From: an uncultured Spirochaetales bacterium
Lineage (GTDB): Bacteria > Spirochaetota > Spirochaetia > Sphaerochaetales > Sphaerochaetaceae
Length of the DNA: 64,000 bases
Assembly: GCA_949285785.1 (NCBI GenBank)
Contig: CASEAG010000002.1
Coordinates: forward strand, 124,001 to 188,000
Direction: 5' to 3'
The position numbers and the translations under genes are program-made. Within the stretch, counting starts at the first letter, position 1, and each line of letters starts with the position of its first letter. The notes below the pieces were generated by a model. It saw nothing but the letters and a program-made list of their open reading frames with translations, made no database searches and had not been told where the DNA came from. Shown one piece after another: positions 16,343 through 26,095 of the stretch.

Positions 16343-16401
16343 GGGGCGTCGCATGGCGCCCCTGGTTTTCGTGTATATGCCTGCAGGTATCTCCTGCAGG
16401 C
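16343..16401 (+). terminator. two hairpins between pstS and pstC (attenuation)
   Basis: GGGGCG (16343-16348) / CGCCCC (16357-16362) followed by TGGTTTTC, then GCCTGCAGG (16379-16387) / CCTGCAGGC (16393-16401). The first resembles a leaky terminator; either could protect the pstS message 3' end and lower pstCAB expression. Confidence 0.6.
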
Positions 16402-16416
16402 CCGCTCTGAGGTTCT

Positions 16417-17283
16417 ATGAACGTCAAGAAAGCCAAAGAAGATACAATCCACTTCATATTCCTCATACTGGGACTCATCGCCGTCGGTTCGGTTCTTGTC
16501 ATCACGATCTATCTCGTGATCTCGGGGCTGCCGGCAATCCGCGAGATCGGTCTGGTCGACTTCCTGTTCGGAACACGCTGGGCCTCCACGGCCTCCCAGC
16601 CGGAATACGGAATACTTCCATTCATTCTGACCAGCATCTATGGTACTGCCGGTGCGATCGTCATCGGAGTTCCCATCGGGTTCTTCGCCGCCGTCTATCT
16701 TGCCAAGATGGCCCCCAGGAAGGTCTGCCGGGTCATGGAGCTGTGCATCGGCGTCCTGGCCGGCATCCCGTCCGTGGTCTATGGCCTTGTCGGCATGCTC
16801 ATCCTCATCCCGGCGATCATGGCCATCTTCGATGTGCCTGACGGAGCCAGCCTGCTGGCCGCCATCATCGTCCTGGCCGTCATGATCCTGCCTTCGGTCA
16901 TCAACGTGTCGCTCACATCGCTCCAGGCCGTGCCCAGGGAGTATGAGGAGGCATCGCTCGCGCTCGGCGCCACATGGACGGAGACCTGCTTCAAGGTCAC
17001 GGTCCCCGCGGCCAGAAGCGGAATATTCACGGCGATCGTGCTTGGAATCGGAAGGGCCATCGGAGAGGCCATGGCCGTCATGATGGTCGCCGGAAACGTG
17101 GCGAACATGCCAAGCCTCTTCCAGAGCGTGAGGTTCCTCACCACTGCGGTTGCAAGCGAGATGAGCTACTCCTCCGGCCTTCAGCGTCAGGCGCTCTTCT
17201 CGATCGCCCTGGTGCTGTTCTTCTTCATCATGCTGATCAACGCCACGCTGCTGGTGATAAAGAAGAGGAGCCAGACTGTATGA
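16417..17283 (+). CDS. pstC: phosphate ABC transporter permease PstC
   Basis: 288 residues with six predicted membrane spans (the first at about 12-36). The cytoplasmic EAA loop is seen in YEEASLALGAT...VTVPAARSGIFTAIVLGIGRAIGEAMAV. It pairs with PstA to form the channel. The start ATG at 16417 lies 15 nt after the second intergenic hairpin, without a strong ribosome site. Its stop overlaps the pstA ATG by 4 nt, so PstC and PstA are produced together. Confidence 0.95.
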   Translation: MNVKKAKEDTIHFIFLILGLIAVGSVLVITIYLVISGLPAIREIGLVDFLFGTRWASTASQPEYGILPFILTSIYGTAGAIVIGVPIGFFAAVYLAKMAPRKVCRVMELCIGVLAGIPSVVYGLVGMLILIPAIMAIFDVPDGASLLAAIIVLAVMILPSVINVSLTSLQAVPREYEEASLALGATWTETCFKVTVPAARSGIFTAIVLGIGRAIGEAMAVMMVAGNVANMPSLFQSVRFLTTAVASEMSYSSGLQRQALFSIALVLFFFIMLINATLLVIKKRSQTV

Positions 17284-18140
17284 TCCAGCCATTGTCACAG
17301 AGCAGAAAGGCATGGGGAGTCCTCATGAAGACCCTGTGCTTCATATCGATAGCGATCGTCACGGTGCTGACGGGCTTCATGCTCGTCTACGTCTTCTACA
17401 AGGGACTGCCCGAGATCACCTGGCAGCTGCTGAGCACCAGCCCGAGCTATCTCAGGCACACCATCGGAATCCTGCCGGACATAATGAACACCATCTATGT
17501 GGTCATCGCGACGCTGGTGATGGTGCTCCCGATCGGTGTCGGTGCGGCAATCTACCTGAATGAATACGCAAAGAACAGGCGCATCGTGGAGCTGATCGAG
17601 TTCGCCGCGGAGACTCTTTCGGGAATCCCCTCGATCATCTACGGCCTTGTCGGAATGCTGGTCTTCTGCCAGTTCCTCGGACTGCAGACCAGCCTGCTGG
17701 CCGGATCCATGACCCTCGTGGTCATGAACCTGCCGACGATCCTCAGGACGACACAGGAGGCGCTCAAGACGGTTCCCCAGGGATACCGTGAAGGGGCGTT
17801 CGCCCTCGGTGCCGGCAAATGGCGCGTCATAAGGACGGTCGTCCTGCCAAGCTGCATCAACGGCATCGTTACAGGATGCATCCTTGCGGTCGGACGTATT
17901 CTCGGAGAGAGCGCCGCGCTGCTGTTCACCACGGGATTCGCACACAATCTCAACGGCTTCTTCGAAGGCCTCAGGAGCTCCGGAGCCACGCTCACCGTCG
18001 CCCTGTATGTCTATGCGAAGGAGCAGGGCGAGTTCGAGGTCGCATACGCGATCGCCGCGATCCTCATGGTGCTCACCATACTCATCAACATCGCGACGAC
18101 CGTCATGGGTCGCATAATGGAAAGGAGAAACGGACAGTGA
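17280..18140 (+). CDS. pstA: phosphate ABC transporter permease PstA
   Basis: 286 residues, six membrane spans. Conserved features are [16 protein letters not shown], the EAA loop [23 protein letters not shown] and [13 protein letters not shown]. It is the second half of the phosphate channel. ATG 17280 overlaps the pstC stop (ATGA). The final codons overlap the pstB GTG start in the same way, giving a fully coupled pstCAB unit. Confidence 0.95.
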   Translation: MIQPLSQSRKAWGVLMKTLCFISIAIVTVLTGFMLVYVFYKGLPEITWQLLSTSPSYLRHTIGILPDIMNTIYVVIATLVMVLPIGVGAAIYLNEYAKNRRIVELIEFAAETLSGIPSIIYGLVGMLVFCQFLGLQTSLLAGSMTLVVMNLPTILRTTQEALKTVPQGYREGAFALGAGKWRVIRTVVLPSCINGIVTGCILAVGRILGESAALLFTTGFAHNLNGFFEGLRSSGATLTVALYVYAKEQGEFEVAYAIAAILMVLTILINIATTVMGRIMERRNGQ

Positions 18141-18889
18141 AGATCCTTGAAACCAGAAATCTTGACCTCTGGTATGGCCAGAGCCAGGCATTGAAGGACA
18201 TAAACCTCGACATCGAGGAGAAGAGCATCACCGCTCTGATCGGACCTTCGGGTTGTGGAAAGTCCACATACCTGAGGACGCTGAACAGGATGAACGACCT
18301 GATCGATGGCGTACGCATCGAGGGTCAGGTGCTATACCAAGGACAGGACATCTTCTCGCCGAAGGTGGATGTCAACGGTCTGAGGAGGGACATCGGCATG
18401 GTGTTCCAGAAGCCGAACCCCTTCCTCATGAGCATCTACGACAACATCGCCTACGGTCCCCGGACCAACGGCGTCAGATCCAGGGCGAAGCTTGACGAGA
18501 TCGTCGAGAGAAGCCTGAGGAGCGCGGCGCTGTGGGACGAGGTCAAGGACAGGCTGAAGAAGAACGCCATCGGTCTTTCCGGCGGCCAGCAGCAGAGGCT
18601 GTGCATCGCACGTGCCCTTGCCGTCGAGCCGAAGGTCCTGCTGATGGACGAGCCGACCAGCGCCCTGGATCCCATCAGCACCAGCAGGATCGAGGATTTG
18701 GCAATCGAGCTGAAAAAGGACTACACTATCGTCATTGTGACGCACAACATGCAGCAGGCGCTCAGAATCAGCGACACGACGGCGTTCTTCCTGCTTGGCG
18801 AGCTGATAGAGGTGGGCGATACCGAACAGCTTTTCAGCAAGCCGAGGCTGAAGAAGACCGAGGAATACATCACAGGAAGGTTTGGTTGA
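18137..18889 (+). CDS. pstB: phosphate ABC transporter ATP-binding protein
   Basis: 250 residues. Walker [11 protein letters not shown]-loop MVFQKPNPF, signature LSGGQQQRL, Walker [13 protein letters not shown] and the switch His in VTHNM are all intact. The GTG at 18137 is used: AAAGGAG at 18121-18127 lies 9 nt upstream and the codon overlaps the pstA stop. The enzyme energises phosphate import and, with PhoU, takes part in phosphate sensing by PhoR. Confidence 0.96.
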   Translation: MKILETRNLDLWYGQSQALKDINLDIEEKSITALIGPSGCGKSTYLRTLNRMNDLIDGVRIEGQVLYQGQDIFSPKVDVNGLRRDIGMVFQKPNPFLMSIYDNIAYGPRTNGVRSRAKLDEIVERSLRSAALWDEVKDRLKKNAIGLSGGQQQRLCIARALAVEPKVLLMDEPTSALDPISTSRIEDLAIELKKDYTIVIVTHNMQQALRISDTTAFFLLGELIEVGDTEQLFSKPRLKKTEEYITGRFG

Positions 18890-18890
18890 T

Positions 18891-19547
18891 ATGATGAGAA
18901 TCAGATTTAACGAGCAGCTTGAGGATCTCAACCGTGAGCTGATCATGATGGGTGGCCTGTGCGAGAGTGCGATCGACACCTGCGTCGACGCCCTCCTGAA
19001 GGGGGACGTCTCGCTTGCCAAGGAGGTCTCCGGCAGGGAGAAGGAGATCGATGAGAAGGAGTCCGAGATCACGGCGTTGTGCATGAAGATGCTTCTCCAT
19101 CAGCAGCCCGTGGCCAGCGACCTCAGACAGATAAGCGCCGCTCTCAAGATGGTCACCGACCTTGAGAGGATCGGCGACCAGGCTGATGACATCGGCGAGA
19201 TGATCTGCTACACGGCGACGCACAGCATCGAGGAGTACGAGCTGATCAGGAAGATGGGCGAGGCGACCAAGAAGATGGTCCGCGAGGCGATCGATGCGTT
19301 CGTGGACCAGGATGCCGAACTCGCCGCCGCCGTCATCAGGTACGACGACGAGGTCGACGAACTGTTCGTCAGTATAAAGAGGTCCGTCATCGATGCCATC
19401 GACAAGAAGACCATCGAGGGCGAGTACGCCAGCGACATCCTGATGATCGCCAAGTACTTCGAACGTATCGGGGACCATGCAGTGAACGTCGCCGAATGGG
19501 TCGAGTATTCCATAACCGGGCATCACAGGAAGGAAGAGGAGCTCTGA
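18891..19547 (+). CDS. phoU: phosphate signalling protein PhoU
   Basis: 218 residues, an all-helical protein with the two PhoU repeats; each carries the metal-binding E/DxxxD pattern (LERIGDQADDIGE and FERIGDHAVNVAE). It links PstB to PhoR and represses the regulon when phosphate is plentiful. Two adjacent ATG codons (18891, 18894) follow AGGAAGG; 18891 is chosen. It ends exactly where phoB begins. Confidence 0.95.
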   Translation: MMRIRFNEQLEDLNRELIMMGGLCESAIDTCVDALLKGDVSLAKEVSGREKEIDEKESEITALCMKMLLHQQPVASDLRQISAALKMVTDLERIGDQADDIGEMICYTATHSIEEYELIRKMGEATKKMVREAIDAFVDQDAELAAAVIRYDDEVDELFVSIKRSVIDAIDKKTIEGEYASDILMIAKYFERIGDHAVNVAEWVEYSITGHHRKEEEL

Positions 19548-20213
19548 ATGATTTTCGCAGTTGAAGATGACGACAGCATCAGGGAGATAGAGATCTACAC
19601 TCTCACCAGCGTCGGCTTCAAGGCCATGGGCTTCAGCGACGGTGCCTCGATGTTCCAGGCGCTCAAGGAGACCAGACCCGACCTGATCATCCTCGACATC
19701 ATGCTGCCCGGAGAGGACGGTGTGAGCATACTCAGACGTCTCAAGGACACGCGTGATTACAGGGACATCCCGGTCATAATGGCCACGGCGAAGGGCAGCG
19801 AATACGACAAGGTCGAGAGCCTGGATGCCGGTGCGGACGACTATCTGGTCAAGCCGTTCGGCATGATGGAGATGGTCAGCAGGGTCAAGGCCGTCCTGCG
19901 CAGGGCGGGAAGGAAGGATAATCCGGTGCTCACCCTCGGCGCGATAACCCTGAACAAGGCCGAGCACGTGGTGATGGTTGCGGGGGAGAAGGTCGCGCTC
20001 ACGCTCAAGGAGTTCGACCTTCTGAACCTGCTGATGGAGAATCCCGGCATCGTGTTCACACGCGAGACGCTGCTTGACCGGATCTGGATGCAGAGCGCCG
20101 GTACCGAGACCCGTACCGTGGACGCCCACATCAAGACCCTCAGGCAGAAGCTCGGCGGCGAGGGGTCGCACATAGAGACCGTCAGAGGTGTCGGCTACCG
20201 CATAGAGGAGTAG
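19548..20213 (+). CDS. phoB: phosphate response regulator, OmpR/PhoB family
   Basis: 221 residues. The receiver domain has the acidic pocket EDDDS at 6-10, the phospho-acceptor Asp50 (LIILDIMLPG) and Lys102 (LVKPFG). The C-terminal winged helix (about 130-221) includes LTLKEFDLLNLL and RTVDAHIKTLRQKL. The gene starts directly at the phoU stop and precedes the kinase gene. It is the likely binder of the CATTTYACA repeats upstream of pstS. Confidence 0.93.
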   Translation: MIFAVEDDDSIREIEIYTLTSVGFKAMGFSDGASMFQALKETRPDLIILDIMLPGEDGVSILRRLKDTRDYRDIPVIMATAKGSEYDKVESLDAGADDYLVKPFGMMEMVSRVKAVLRRAGRKDNPVLTLGAITLNKAEHVVMVAGEKVALTLKEFDLLNLLMENPGIVFTRETLLDRIWMQSAGTETRTVDAHIKTLRQKLGGEGSHIETVRGVGYRIEE

Positions 20214-20217
20214 CACC

Positions 20218-21885
20218 ATGAACAAGACCATTTTCCGCAGTGTCCTGATTGCATGCTGCATCGTCATGATGTTCAGCCTCGCAGTCACGCTGTTCTTCCT
20301 CAATTCCTATTTCATCGACATCGAGTTCGAGAACCTCAGGGCCCAGGCGGAATTCACCGCGCAGGCCGTTGACAAGGTCGGACTGGACTATTTCGAATCC
20401 TTCTCCAGCGACATATACAGGATCACCTGGATCGAGGCCGATGGGGATGTGATATTCGACAGCGACGCCGACGAGGCAGCAATGGAGAACCATCTGGACC
20501 GTGACGAGATACGCGAGGCACTTGCCTATGGCCATGGTCAGGACAGGAGACTGTCCGACACGCTCTCGCGCGAGACGCTGTACTCCGCGGTGAGGATCTC
20601 CGACGGTTCCGTGGTCAGACTCTCCGTGACCCAGGCATCTGTCCTCAGGATCACGCTGGGCGTCATCCCGTACATGCTCGCGGTGCTTGTCCTGGCGCTT
20701 GTGCTGTGCACGTTCGTCTCGAGGCGTATCTCCAGGAGGATAATAGATCCTCTCAACAGACTCGACCTGGACCGTCCTCTGGAGAACGAGACATACGAGG
20801 AGCTCAGCCCTCTTCTTGTGAGGATAGACAACCAGAACCGGCAGATCGAGAAGCAGATCGACACGATAAGGATGCGCCAGAAGGAGTTCAACGCCATAAC
20901 CGACAACATGAGAGAGGGCATGATCATCCTGAACAAGGCGGACCTGGTGGTCAGCATGAACACCTCGGCCATGAAGCTGTTCGGAGGCTCTCCTTCCGTG
21001 ATCGGGAAGAACATCCTGGTGCTGGACCGTTCCGTGGAGCTGATGAATGCGCTCAGCGAGGTTGAGGAGAAGGGTAGAAGCGAGTACAACTTCGAACGCA
21101 ACGGCTTCGTCAACCGCCTGATAGCCAACCGCATACGCGATGACAATGACAAGGTGCTCGGTACATGCATCCTGATCGTCGACGAGACCGAGAAGGTGCT
21201 TGCCGAAGGCATGCGCAAGGAGTTCAGCGCGAACGTCAGCCATGAGCTCAAGACCCCTCTGCACTCGATACTCGCCTCCTCCGAGCTGCTGATCAACAAC
21301 CTCGTCAAGGAAGGCGACAAGATGACGTTCATCGAGCGCATCCACAGCGAGGCGGAGCATCTGCTGACATTGATAGAGGACATCATAAGACTGTCCCAGC
21401 TGGACGAGACCAAGGAGTTCCCCAGGGAGGAGGTCGCCTTCAGGGAGATCGTGGACAGTGTCGTCGATGCCCTCGGCAAGAGTGCTGCGGACAGGAGCGT
21501 CACCATGACCAGCGACGTCGAGGATGTCAGGATCCTGGGAGTGCGGCGTCTCGTATACGAGATCGCTTTCAACCTCGCCGACAACGCCATCCGCTACAAC
21601 AGGGAAGGCGGGCATGTGGACATCGGAGTGCATGAGACCGGAGACGGAATCGTACTGGCCGTCAGGGATGACGGAATCGGAATCCCGAAGGAGCACCAGG
21701 CGCGCATATTCGAGCGCTTCTACAGGGTGGACACCTCCCATTCGCGTTCCACCGGAGGTACGGGCCTCGGACTCTCGATAGTCAAGCATGCAGCCATGGT
21801 CATGAATGCGGCCGTGGCCCTCGATTCAAGCGAAGGGGGAGGCAGTACCTTCAGCGTGACGTTCCCTCTTTCCTCCAGGTGCTGA
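20218..21885 (+). CDS. phoR: phosphate sensor histidine kinase
   Basis: 555 residues. Two membrane spans (about 8-30 and 143-163) flank a ~110-residue extracytoplasmic segment, followed by a HAMP/PAS-like region (KEFNAITDNMREGMIILNKADLVVSMN), the dimerisation/phosphorylation helix with His342 (NVSHELKTPLHS), and the ATP-binding domain (N-box NLADNAIRYN, G1 DDGIGIP, G2 GTGLGLSIV). Kinase and probable phosphatase for PhoB. The long antisense ORF opposite this gene is a shadow. A good terminator follows. Confidence 0.93.
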   Translation: MNKTIFRSVLIACCIVMMFSLAVTLFFLNSYFIDIEFENLRAQAEFTAQAVDKVGLDYFESFSSDIYRITWIEADGDVIFDSDADEAAMENHLDRDEIREALAYGHGQDRRLSDTLSRETLYSAVRISDGSVVRLSVTQASVLRITLGVIPYMLAVLVLALVLCTFVSRRISRRIIDPLNRLDLDRPLENETYEELSPLLVRIDNQNRQIEKQIDTIRMRQKEFNAITDNMREGMIILNKADLVVSMNTSAMKLFGGSPSVIGKNILVLDRSVELMNALSEVEEKGRSEYNFERNGFVNRLIANRIRDDNDKVLGTCILIVDETEKVLAEGMRKEFSANVSHELKTPLHSILASSELLINNLVKEGDKMTFIERIHSEAEHLLTLIEDIIRLSQLDETKEFPREEVAFREIVDSVVDALGKSAADRSVTMTSDVEDVRILGVRRLVYEIAFNLADNAIRYNREGGHVDIGVHETGDGIVLAVRDDGIGIPKEHQARIFERFYRVDTSHSRSTGGTGLGLSIVKHAAMVMNAAVALDSSEGGGSTFSVTFPLSSRC

Positions 21886-21894
21886 GCATCATCC

Positions 21895-21931
21895 GGGCGG
21901 AGGCGACAGCCTGCCGCCCCTTCCTTTTTCT
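21895..21931 (+). terminator. terminator of the pst-pho operon
   Basis: GGGCGG-AGGC-GACA-GCCT-G-CCGCCC, a 10-bp stem with one bulge, followed by CTTCCTTTTTCTTC. Confidence 0.88.
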
Positions 21932-21968
21932 TCACGCAAAACACATCTTTCTTCTCCATCGCAGATTG

Positions 21969-22003
21969 TTGACGAATGGCACGAGAGTGGTTAAGTTACC
22001 TTA
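21969..22003 (+). promoter_or_regulatory. MarR-operon promoter with small inverted repeat
   Basis: TTGACG (21969-21974), 17 nt, TAAGTT (21992-21997). TAAG-TTAC-CTTA (21992-22003) is an inverted repeat over the -10, a plausible site for autoregulation by the MarR protein. Confidence 0.4.
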
Positions 22004-22028
22004 GGTTGTCTTTTTCTTAGGAGATGAT

Positions 22029-22481
22029 ATGTCTTACAACATGGAAAGTGTCCTGGAAGGCGCCATATCCCTCGGCATCGACTACGCAAGGGCGATAGAC
22101 AGGATCATCGCATCCGACTGCGACTATTCGCCTGCCATGGTGAAGGTCGTACGTCTCATCGCCAGACGCGGAGGCTCTGCGCTCCAGAAGGACCTGTCTG
22201 ACACATTTGCGATAACAATGGCCGCCATGAGCCAGAGCGTGGATGCCCTGGTGAAGGCCGGACTCGTCACCAGAGAGGACTGGGCCGGCGACAAGAGGCA
22301 GCGCATGCTGACCCTCACGCCTGAGGGTGCCGCCCTGGCGAAGAAGGTGGACAGGGACATTTCGCGCTATTTCAGGAGGATCGGCTCCTATCTGAGCCGC
22401 TCCGAGATCGACCAGCTCGGCTCGATACTGTCCAAGCTGGATAAACTTCGGGAGATAAACGGTGATCCGACAAATTGCTAA
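22029..22481 (+). CDS. MarR-family transcriptional regulator
   Basis: 150 residues with a MarR-type winged helix: recognition region KDLSDTFAITMAAMSQSVDALVKAGLV and wing REDWAGDKRQRMLTLTPEG. It starts 3 nt after a GGAGATGAT ribosome site. The 3' end overlaps the first ABC gene by 20 nt, so it is almost certainly the local regulator of the two exporter genes. The ligand is unknown; MarR repressors of such exporters usually respond to the exported compounds. Confidence 0.88.
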   Translation: MSYNMESVLEGAISLGIDYARAIDRIIASDCDYSPAMVKVVRLIARRGGSALQKDLSDTFAITMAAMSQSVDALVKAGLVTREDWAGDKRQRMLTLTPEGAALAKKVDRDISRYFRRIGSYLSRSEIDQLGSILSKLDKLREINGDPTNC

Positions 22482-24201
22482 GAGCATCAGGGAGTACAGG
22501 CGCCCGGCGATCCTCACCCCGTTTCTGATGGTGGGGGAGGTCGCGATGGAGGTCCTGATCCCCATGCTGATGGCCCTCATCATCGACGAGGGCGTCTACA
22601 AGGGCGACATGGACTACATCGTGAAGATGAGCATCCTCATCGTCCTGTCGGCCTTCCTGTCGCTGATGTTCGGCGTGCTGGGGGCATTCACTGCGGCCCG
22701 TGCCTCGTCCGGTTTCGCGAAGAACCTCAGGCACGACATCTTCTATCATCTTCAGGACTTCTCGTTCAGGAACATCGACTCGTTCTCCACCTCGTCACTG
22801 ATCACGAGGATGACGACTGATGTCCAGAACGTCCAGATGGCCTTCCAGATGATGACACGCATCTGCTTCAGGGCTCCTGTGATGTTCGTATTCGCGATCG
22901 TGATGGTCGCCAACACCGGCGGAAGCCTGGTGGCGATCTTCGCCGTCGCGATTCCTGTCATCGGGGTCCTGGTCTACATGCTGATGCGCAGGGTGCACCC
23001 GATCTTCAACCGCGTGTTCCACAACTACGACAACCTGAACAAGGTCGTCGAGGAGAACCTGACCGGAATCAGGACCGTCAAGGCATACGTCAGGGAGGAC
23101 CACCAGATCGCCAAGTTCGACGAGGCCAGCGGGAGCATCCGCAACGACTTCGTCAAGGCCCAGCGCCTGATGGCCCTGATGAACCCGATGGTGCAGAGCG
23201 TGGCATACGCCTGCATGCTTGCCATCTGCTGGTTCGGCGCACATCTGGTCATGGGCGGCGAGATGGGTACCGGCCAGCTGATGAGCACCTTCACCTACAC
23301 GATGCAGATACTCTCGTCGCTGATCATGGTGGCCATGATCATAACGATGATGTCCATAAGCCGCGCCTCTGCGGAGCGTATAGCCGAGGTCCTCTCCACC
23401 AAGGCGGACATGGAGCTCGACGGACCCGGCCTCAGGGAAGTGCCTGACGGCAGGATAGAGTTCGACCATGTCGACTTCTCCTATGGAGGAAAGGGCCAGA
23501 CGCTCTGTCTGAAGGACATCGACCTGAAGATCGAGGCGGGGCAGATGATCGGAATTCTGGGGACCACCGGAAGCGGAAAGAGCTCCCTGGTGTCCCTGAT
23601 CGCAAGGCTGTACGACGTGACCGATGGAAGCGTCAAGGTCGGCGGCAATGACGTGAGGGAGTACAACCTGAGGGCGCTCCGGAACCGCGTCGCGGTCGTG
23701 CTGCAGAAGAACACGCTCTTCTCGGGAACTGTGAGGAGCAATCTGAAATGGGGCGACAAGGACGCCACGGACGAGGAGATGATCCGTGCCCTGAAGATCG
23801 CCAACGCAGACTTCATCTACAACTCACCTGATGGCCTTGACCGTGTCGTGGAGCAGGGTGGAAACAACTTCTCCGGAGGCCAGAAGCAGCGCCTGTGCAT
23901 AGCCAGAGCCCTGCTGAAGGACCCGAAGGTCATCATATTCGACGACTCGACCAGCGCCGTGGACACCGCGACGGACTCGCAGATCCGCCAGGCGTTGAGA
24001 AACGACGTGAAGGGTGCGACAAAGATAATAATCTCGCAGAGGGTGAATTCCGTCATAGATGCCGACAGAATCATCATAATGGCCAACGGAAGCGTCCAGG
24101 ACATCGGTACGCATGAAGAGCTTCTTGGACGCAATGAGGTCTACCAGTCGCTTGTACGCGTACAGCTTGGAGGAGGTTCAGATGCCAGGTCCGATGAATA
24201 G
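22462..24201 (+). CDS. heterodimeric ABC exporter, degenerate-site half
   Basis: 579 residues: six membrane spans then an ATPase domain. Walker A GTTGSGKSS and signature FSGGQKQRL are normal, but the Walker B ends DDST instead of DExT (catalytic Glu to Asp) and the switch His is Gln (ISQRVNS). This is the known pattern of the non-hydrolysing half in TM287/288- and BmrC-type exporters. The GTG start at 22462 overlaps marR. Substrates of such pumps range from drugs to lipids; none is indicated here. Confidence 0.9.
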   Translation: MIRQIAKSIREYRRPAILTPFLMVGEVAMEVLIPMLMALIIDEGVYKGDMDYIVKMSILIVLSAFLSLMFGVLGAFTAARASSGFAKNLRHDIFYHLQDFSFRNIDSFSTSSLITRMTTDVQNVQMAFQMMTRICFRAPVMFVFAIVMVANTGGSLVAIFAVAIPVIGVLVYMLMRRVHPIFNRVFHNYDNLNKVVEENLTGIRTVKAYVREDHQIAKFDEASGSIRNDFVKAQRLMALMNPMVQSVAYACMLAICWFGAHLVMGGEMGTGQLMSTFTYTMQILSSLIMVAMIITMMSISRASAERIAEVLSTKADMELDGPGLREVPDGRIEFDHVDFSYGGKGQTLCLKDIDLKIEAGQMIGILGTTGSGKSSLVSLIARLYDVTDGSVKVGGNDVREYNLRALRNRVAVVLQKNTLFSGTVRSNLKWGDKDATDEEMIRALKIANADFIYNSPDGLDRVVEQGGNNFSGGQKQRLCIARALLKDPKVIIFDDSTSAVDTATDSQIRQALRNDVKGATKIIISQRVNSVIDADRIIIMANGSVQDIGTHEELLGRNEVYQSLVRVQLGGGSDARSDE

Positions 24202-26095
24202 GGGAATGCATGGCGGAGCCACGGTCAAACATGGCAGGAAGACGTTCCTCCGCCTCTTCAGGGAAGTGTTCAGGGGCAATGGCCTCAAGCTTGCCGTCGT
24301 CGTCATGTGCATCATCATCTCGTCTCTGGTCACGGTCTTCGTGTCCAACATGATCGAGACGCTCATAGACCAGTACATAACGCCTCTGCTGACGGGGCAG
24401 ATGATGGACTTCTCCGCCCTTGCCATGGCGATGGTGCGCTGGGCGGTCATTATGCTCCTGGGGGTGGTAAGCGTCTATGTCTACGCCAGGATCATGGTGA
24501 CGATCGCCCAGGATGCCCTGATGCGCATCAGGAACAGCATGTTCGAGAAGCTGGAGCATCTTCCGATCTCGTATTACGACCAGACCCAGCATGGTGCCAC
24601 GATGTCGCTGTTCACGAACGATGCGGATACGCTTCAGCAGATGATCAGCCAGTCGCTTGTCGGCGTGCTGTCTTCGTTGCTGACGGTTGTCATGGTGTTC
24701 GTGGCGATGCTGCGCAACAGCTGGAAGCTGACCATCGTCGTCGTGCTCGCCACGGCCGTGATGTTCTACATAACCGGAGTCGTTGCGAAGAAGAGCGGAC
24801 GCAACTTCGTCGCCCAGCAGGCCAATCTGGCCCGCGTCAACGGATTCATCGAGGAGATGATCAACGGCAGCAAGGTAGTCAAGGTCTTCTGCCACGAGGA
24901 CGAGAGCGAGAAGGACTTCGACGCGATCAACGAGGACCTGTGTGCCACGATGACGAAGGCGGGAGGGTACTCCAACGTCATGGGTCCGATCACGATGAAC
25001 ATCGGCAACCTGCAGTACGTCGTGCTGGTATTCGTCGGAAGCGCCATCTGTCTGCTGGGTGGCGGTTTCGCGGCAGGCTACACCGTCGGAATGCTGGCGG
25101 CCTTCCTCCAGCTTTCCAGGAGCTTCGCCAACCCGATCAGCCAGATAAGCCAGCAGGCCAACTTCGTCCTGATGGCCCTCGCCGGTGCCGAGCGCATCTT
25201 CGAGTTCCTCGACCGGGAGAACGAGGTCGACAACGGCTACGTGACTCTCGTCAACTGCACCACGACGGAGGACGGAACCGTCACCGAGAGCGAGAAGAGG
25301 ACGGGAGAGTGGGCATGGAGACATCCTCACACGGATGGCTCTCCCGTGACGTACACCCCGGTCCGGGGCGACATCGAGATGCACGAGGTCGACTTCGGCT
25401 ATGTGCAGGACAAGACGGTCCTTCATGACATAACCCTGTACGCCAAGCCGGGACAGAAGATCGCCTTCGTCGGTTCGACCGGTGCCGGAAAGACCACGAT
25501 CACCAACCTGCTCAACCGCTTCTACGACATACAGGACGGCAAGATCCGCTTCGACGGCATCAACATCAACAAGATCCGCAAGTCGGACCTCAGACGATCT
25601 ATGGGCATGATCCTCCAGGATACCCACCTGTTCAGCGGGACAATCATGGAGAACATCCGCTTCGGAAAGCTCGACGCCACTGACGATGAGGTCATCGCCG
25701 CAGCGAAGCTCGCCAACGCCCACGACTTCATCATGATGATGCCCGACGGCTATGACACGATGATCGAGAACGATGGCGAGGGTCTGTCCCAGGGACAGCG
25801 TCAGCTGCTGTCCATCGCCCGCGCGGCGGTATGCGATCCTCCTGTGCTTGTCATGGACGAGGCGACCAGCAGCATCGATACCCATACCGAGGCGCTGGTG
25901 CAGTCGGGAATGGACCGTCTGATGGAGGGCAGGACCGTGTTCGTCATAGCCCATCGCCTGTCGACGGTGCGCAACAGCAACTGCATCATGGTCCTGGACC
26001 ATGGCAGGATAATCGAGCGCGGAACCCACGACGAGCTGCTTGCACAGAAGGGTACGTACTACAAGCTATACACCGGAGCCTTCGAGCTCGAGTAG
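24182..26095 (+). CDS. heterodimeric ABC exporter, catalytic half
   Basis: 637 residues, with an N-terminal cytosolic extension, six membrane spans and an ATPase domain. Walker A GSTGAGKTT, Walker B VLVMDEATSSID with the catalytic Glu, switch His in IAHRLSTV, and the signature LSQGQRQLL. It complements the degenerate partner encoded just upstream. ATG 24182 follows GGAGGAGG (24169-24176); the gene overlaps the previous one by 20 nt. A ~40-residue insert before the ATPase domain (VNCTTTEDGTVTESEKRTGE) is unusual. Its 3' end overlaps the convergent acyltransferase gene by 30 nt. Confidence 0.92.
   Translation: MPGPMNRGMHGGATVKHGRKTFLRLFREVFRGNGLKLAVVVMCIIISSLVTVFVSNMIETLIDQYITPLLTGQMMDFSALAMAMVRWAVIMLLGVVSVYVYARIMVTIAQDALMRIRNSMFEKLEHLPISYYDQTQHGATMSLFTNDADTLQQMISQSLVGVLSSLLTVVMVFVAMLRNSWKLTIVVVLATAVMFYITGVVAKKSGRNFVAQQANLARVNGFIEEMINGSKVVKVFCHEDESEKDFDAINEDLCATMTKAGGYSNVMGPITMNIGNLQYVVLVFVGSAICLLGGGFAAGYTVGMLAAFLQLSRSFANPISQISQQANFVLMALAGAERIFEFLDRENEVDNGYVTLVNCTTTEDGTVTESEKRTGEWAWRHPHTDGSPVTYTPVRGDIEMHEVDFGYVQDKTVLHDITLYAKPGQKIAFVGSTGAGKTTITNLLNRFYDIQDGKIRFDGININKIRKSDLRRSMGMILQDTHLFSGTIMENIRFGKLDATDDEVIAAAKLANAHDFIMMMPDGYDTMIENDGEGLSQGQRQLLSIARAAVCDPPVLVMDEATSSIDTHTEALVQSGMDRLMEGRTVFVIAHRLSTVRNSNCIMVLDHGRIIERGTHDELLAQKGTYYKLYTGAFELE

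Noticed and set aside
20182-21789. 535-codon minus-strand ORF opposite phoR
   Set aside because: Same reason: antisense shadow; phoR motifs are intact on the plus strand.
24074-26029. 651-codon minus-strand ORF opposite the second exporter gene
   Set aside because: Translation is rich in His, Asp and Arg without any family pattern; the plus strand encodes a full ABC protein.
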